A program made the position numbers and the translations under genes. Source: Berberis thunbergii (lineage: Eukaryota; Streptophyta; Magnoliopsida; Ranunculales; Berberidaceae). Taken from it: a stretch of DNA of 64,000 nt. The stretch spans positions 310,001 to 374,000 of the forward strand of contig QNQO01000811.1 in the NCBI GenBank assembly GCA_003290165.1, in the 5' to 3' direction. A model generated the notes under the pieces. The model worked only from the letters and a program-made list of their open reading frames with translations, searched no databases and had not been told where the DNA came from. Every line of letters begins with the position of its first letter. Within the stretch, counting starts at the first letter, position 1. Positions 63,577-64,000 of the stretch are shown piece after piece.

Positions 63577-63654
63577 ATAAACTTGCGACTCAGGCTTCTT
63601 TCGGATGGCGAGGTGTTTTCACTGCTTTCACAACTTTTAAGCGGTTCTTTCATT

Positions 63655-64000
63655 TAGGGATGAACAAAAAACTGATTAAACCGACCATACCGATCAAAAT
63701 CGAACCTCGTTTAAATATGGTTCGGATCGGTTTAGGTTTAAAAAAATTCAAAACCGAAGTGGTCGGTTTGGTTTTCGGTTTCTATGTGATTTTAACCGAT
63801 CAAACCAAGCCAACCGAATATATATAATAAATAATATATATTTTATATATAAATAATATAATATGTTTAAAATAGTCAGCCGGTTCGGTTCGATTCGGTT
63901 ACAGTTTGCATAAATTAGAATCGGTTCTGTTTCAGATCAGTTTTGTTAATGGTCGGTTCGATTTCGGTTTGAAAATTTTAAAACCATACCGACGGTTCGG
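63655..64000. mobile_element. hAT-like MITE, left end only
   Basis: It begins tagggatgaacaaaaaactg and is packed with aaccga/tcggtt motifs in both orientations. The start resembles the TAGGGATG ends of the hAT element at 44163. The right end and target duplication lie beyond the window, so the class is provisional. Confidence 0.55.

Larger units (their letters stand above)
58851..63654 (+). mobile_element. Degenerate L1-type LINE, plus strand
   Basis: ORF1-like sequence with a zinc knuckle, an AP-type endonuclease and a reverse transcriptase occur in order on the plus strand with many stops and frameshifts. The start is not defined; the sequence right of the viral insertion runs into it, and 50585-50858 may also belong. 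The 3' end (zf-RVT, RNase H, tail) is missing; a MITE begins at 63655. Confidence 0.8.

Overview
The window is nuclear DNA of a flowering plant, most likely a eudicot. It is AT-rich, its genes have GT-AG introns, and almost everything else is plant transposable elements: Ty3/Gypsy (Athila type), Ty1/Copia, CACTA, hAT, LINE/L1 and an endogenous caulimovirid. Only one host gene looks intact, a three-exon NAC transcription factor (19687-21894). I cannot name the species.

Left part. Positions 1-5977 hold pieces of four unrelated plant genes on the + strand: PP2C phosphatase, 12-oxophytodienoate reductase, urease and organellar RecA. All four keep introns. They are followed by CACTA-type subterminal repeats and a CACTA right terminus (TAGTG at 5977), so this looks like a CACTA transposon carrying captured gene fragments whose left end lies outside the window. 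Next comes a non-autonomous Ty3/Gypsy element on the - strand (LTRs 5984-6435 and 13991-14529). It keeps gag and a protease remnant but has lost RT/integrase, and it has a long antisense coding relic and a ~128-bp minisatellite. A 5'-truncated LINE (14552-16040, -) and a fold-back element (17141-19066) containing a nested hAT MITE (17697-18406) follow.

Middle part. The NAC gene is followed by a Copia element (22680-27513, -, TSD ggttt), a MITE-like inverted repeat (28011-28823) and a GC-rich hairpin (30000-30139). The span 30356-47080 is one broken mTERF-family gene on the - strand. Its C-terminal part lies at 30356-30580 and the rest at 43477-47080. Between them sits a 12.9-kb Athila-like Gypsy element (30581-43476), which itself contains a 3.1-kb solo LTR (36670-39801, TSD catta). 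Two hAT elements (44163-45605 and 45761-47041) interrupt the N-terminal part, and the second carries three exons of a papain-like cysteine protease.

Right part. A further MITE-like element (48283-49020) and a hAT MITE (49583-50584) precede a nearly full-length endogenous pararetrovirus (50859-58839). Its layout is florendovirus-like, with MP, CP, protease, RT and RNase H, then a second ORF of unknown function, a TATA promoter and a tRNA-Met primer site. It has a 90-bp terminal redundancy and is flanked by an 11-bp direct repeat, but stops, a frameshift and a changed RT catalytic residue disable it. A degenerate L1-type LINE (about 58851-63654, +) and the start of another hAT-like MITE (63655-end) close the window.

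The best leads are the multi-gene capture array next to the CACTA end, the hAT capture of a cysteine protease, the target-site-like duplication around the pararetrovirus, and the layered destruction of the mTERF gene. I see no CRISPR array, rRNA or tRNA gene.
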